The notes under the pieces were generated by a model. It had not been told where the DNA came from. It saw only the letters and a list, made by a program, of their open reading frames with translations, and searched no databases. Source: Pegoplata infirma (lineage: Eukaryota; Arthropoda; Insecta; Diptera; Anthomyiidae). From it: a stretch of 64,000 bases of DNA. Shown piece by piece: positions 62,654 through 64,000 of this stretch; position 1 is the stretch's first letter; each line of letters opens with the position of its first letter. The stretch covers positions 327,687,038-327,751,037 of the forward strand of contig OY992536.1 of the NCBI GenBank assembly GCA_963921195.1, read 5' to 3'. Position numbers and translations under genes: made by a program.

Positions 62654-63508
62654 AAACAAGTAAGAAAGTTATAGTCGGTCAAGACCGACCATATAATACC
62701 CTACACCAGAGTTTCCCGGAAAATGGATCTCATGGATCGATTAGATCTATATGTTGTAAAATCTTTAATAAGTGTAAAAAACACTCACAAATCAAATTTG
62801 AGTGAAATAGGCTTCTATTTGTTGACAATAAACCGCTTTAACTGAATATCGGGCGAAATTTTCACAAGGGGCCTGAGTCCAAAACTGGTCCGATGATTAT
62901 CAGGTTTGATAAGGTTATTTAAGTACGCGTTTAACACACACAAACAAAATTTTAATTAAACATTTTCTATTTTCATGACTTTTGAGACATTTATGCGAAA
63001 ATCGGGAAGGTGGTTTGTATGGGGGCTACAAGAAGAACTGGTCCGATTTCTTTGAAATTCGGAATGATGATTTGTGAAGATAAAACATGTTTACCTTCCA
63101 AATTTCAAAACGATACCTTCTATAATACGGTTATTAGAGTCATTTGAGCCAAAACTAAAGAGGACCTTTGTATGGAGGCTAGGTCTAAATATGGACCGAT
63201 TTTTTCCAATTTCAATAGGCTTCGTCCTTGGGCCAAGAGATACTTAAGTTTCAAATTTCAAGTCAATTGATCAAAAATTGCGACCTGTATCGTGTTTACA
63301 CCGTTTACATGGACAGACAGACAGACGGACGGACGGACGGACGGACGGACGGACAGACGGACGGACGGACATCGCTAAATCGACTCAAAAAGTGATTCTG
63401 AGTCGATCGGTATACTTAAAGGTGGGTCTAGGACCAATATTTCGGGTAGTTACAAACATCAGCACAAACTCATTATACCCTGTACCACAGTGTGGTGTAG
63501 GGTATAAA
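62654..63508 (-). mobile_element. (GTCY)n element, CCCTACACC family, copy 3
   Basis: Same orientation as copy 2 and near-identical over most of its length, from AAACAAGTAAGAAAGTTATA to GGTGTAGGGTATAAA. GGAC array at 63312-63371, longer than in copy 2. The 86-codon frame 63278-63538 is a reading of the array and end. Confidence 0.8.
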
Positions 63509-64000
63509 AACATTTGTTTGATGTTCAGTTTTTATTAATGACTACATCTGTCCTTTGTTTCAAAAAAAACACACTCAAAAATAAAGACTTTCATTAACAT
63601 TTAATTTTTAAAGTCATTTATTTTTGTTCTGTAAGTAAAAACTACTGATTATTCTTTTGATTTTTAATGATTTGTGTAAGTAATTTTTTTTAAATTGTTG
63701 GTATTTTTAATGAAATATCATTAGTTTTTAACTACACAAGTCAGTTATTTTTTTGTAGAAAAAAAAATCAAAAAATTATTTATTGAAATACAAAAACATG
63801 TTTGTATCAAGTGACTTTGGCACGATGGGTAGAGTGTCTGGCCAGAATGTAGTTGATTGCGGGATCGATTCCCCAAAAATTTTATTAAAAATTTTTAAAA
63901 AAATATTTTAATAAAAAATTGTAAAAAATTACCTACGAAATCATTAATTTTTATTGTTTTCGTAGGTTATTTTTTTGAAATTTGTTGGTAAAAATAACAG
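63509..64000 (+). repeat. Element start with tRNA-like block and hairpin
   Basis: CACTCAAAAATAAAGACTTT at about 63573 resembles a CACTCAAAA end; the right end would lie outside the window. Inside, TTTGGCACGATGGGTAGAGTG (A box) and TTGCGGGATCGATTCCCC (B box and T-arm) at 63817-63875 form a tRNA-like block, and ACCTACGAAA pairs with TTTCGTAGGT at 63931-63967. Confidence 0.5.

Noticed and set aside
58794..64000. Upstream elongase exon with the HxxHH box
   Set aside because: I looked on the minus strand for a histidine-box exon ending in ...PG with a phase-1 donor. Candidates such as the CATCAC near 61525 do not translate to the motif; the region is mostly (GTCY)n elements.

Overview
The window looks like nuclear DNA of a higher fly (Diptera, most likely a calyptrate; genus not determinable by eye). 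The evidence is the very AT-rich, intron-like sequence, the spliceosomal splice sites, an insect-type fatty acid elongase, Jockey-like and RNase H-bearing non-LTR retrotransposon fragments, a DD37E mariner and (GTCY)n-bearing elements of the kind described from dipterans. There are no operons and no prokaryotic features.

Only one host gene is supported: a very-long-chain fatty acid elongase (ELO/ELOVL family) on the minus strand. An internal exon lies at 58657-58793 and the terminal exon with stop codon at 19862-20158. They join in frame across a 38,498-nt intron. The 5' exons, including the HxxHH catalytic box, lie beyond the right edge. Everything from 20159 to 58656 is therefore intronic, 1-19861 is 3' flank (with the 3'UTR just below 19862), and 58794-64000 is the next upstream intron.

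The rest is dense, nested transposon debris. Region 1-5.6 kb: a 1.1-kb foldback element and a broken transposon-type coding remnant. 5.7-9.1 kb: a hAT-like element with an exact 8-bp target duplication, carrying other insertions. 10.2-12.9 kb: a stack of inverted-repeat elements nested four deep. 13.4-16.8 kb: a large inverted duplication around a LINE fragment. 17.2-19.1 kb: an apparently intact DD37E Tc1/mariner element with 335-codon transposase inside an older inverted-repeat element. 20-33 kb: degenerate satellites, Jockey-like reverse transcriptase fragments, RNase H LINE fragments and MITEs. 33-47 kb: more LINE fragments, a 193-bp tRNA-derived SINE with an exact 11-bp target duplication, a hAT MITE with an exact 8-bp duplication, and LTR-element leader/primer-binding-site pieces. 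47-64 kb: many copies of two (GTCY)n element families with terminal hairpins (Helentron-associated/mini-me-like), another 1.5-kb foldback element and a ~160-bp tandem repeat.

The only sequence that looks able to act as a functional protein gene besides the elongase is the mariner transposase; all other coding matches are broken. All boundaries and identities were read by eye, without alignment or database search.
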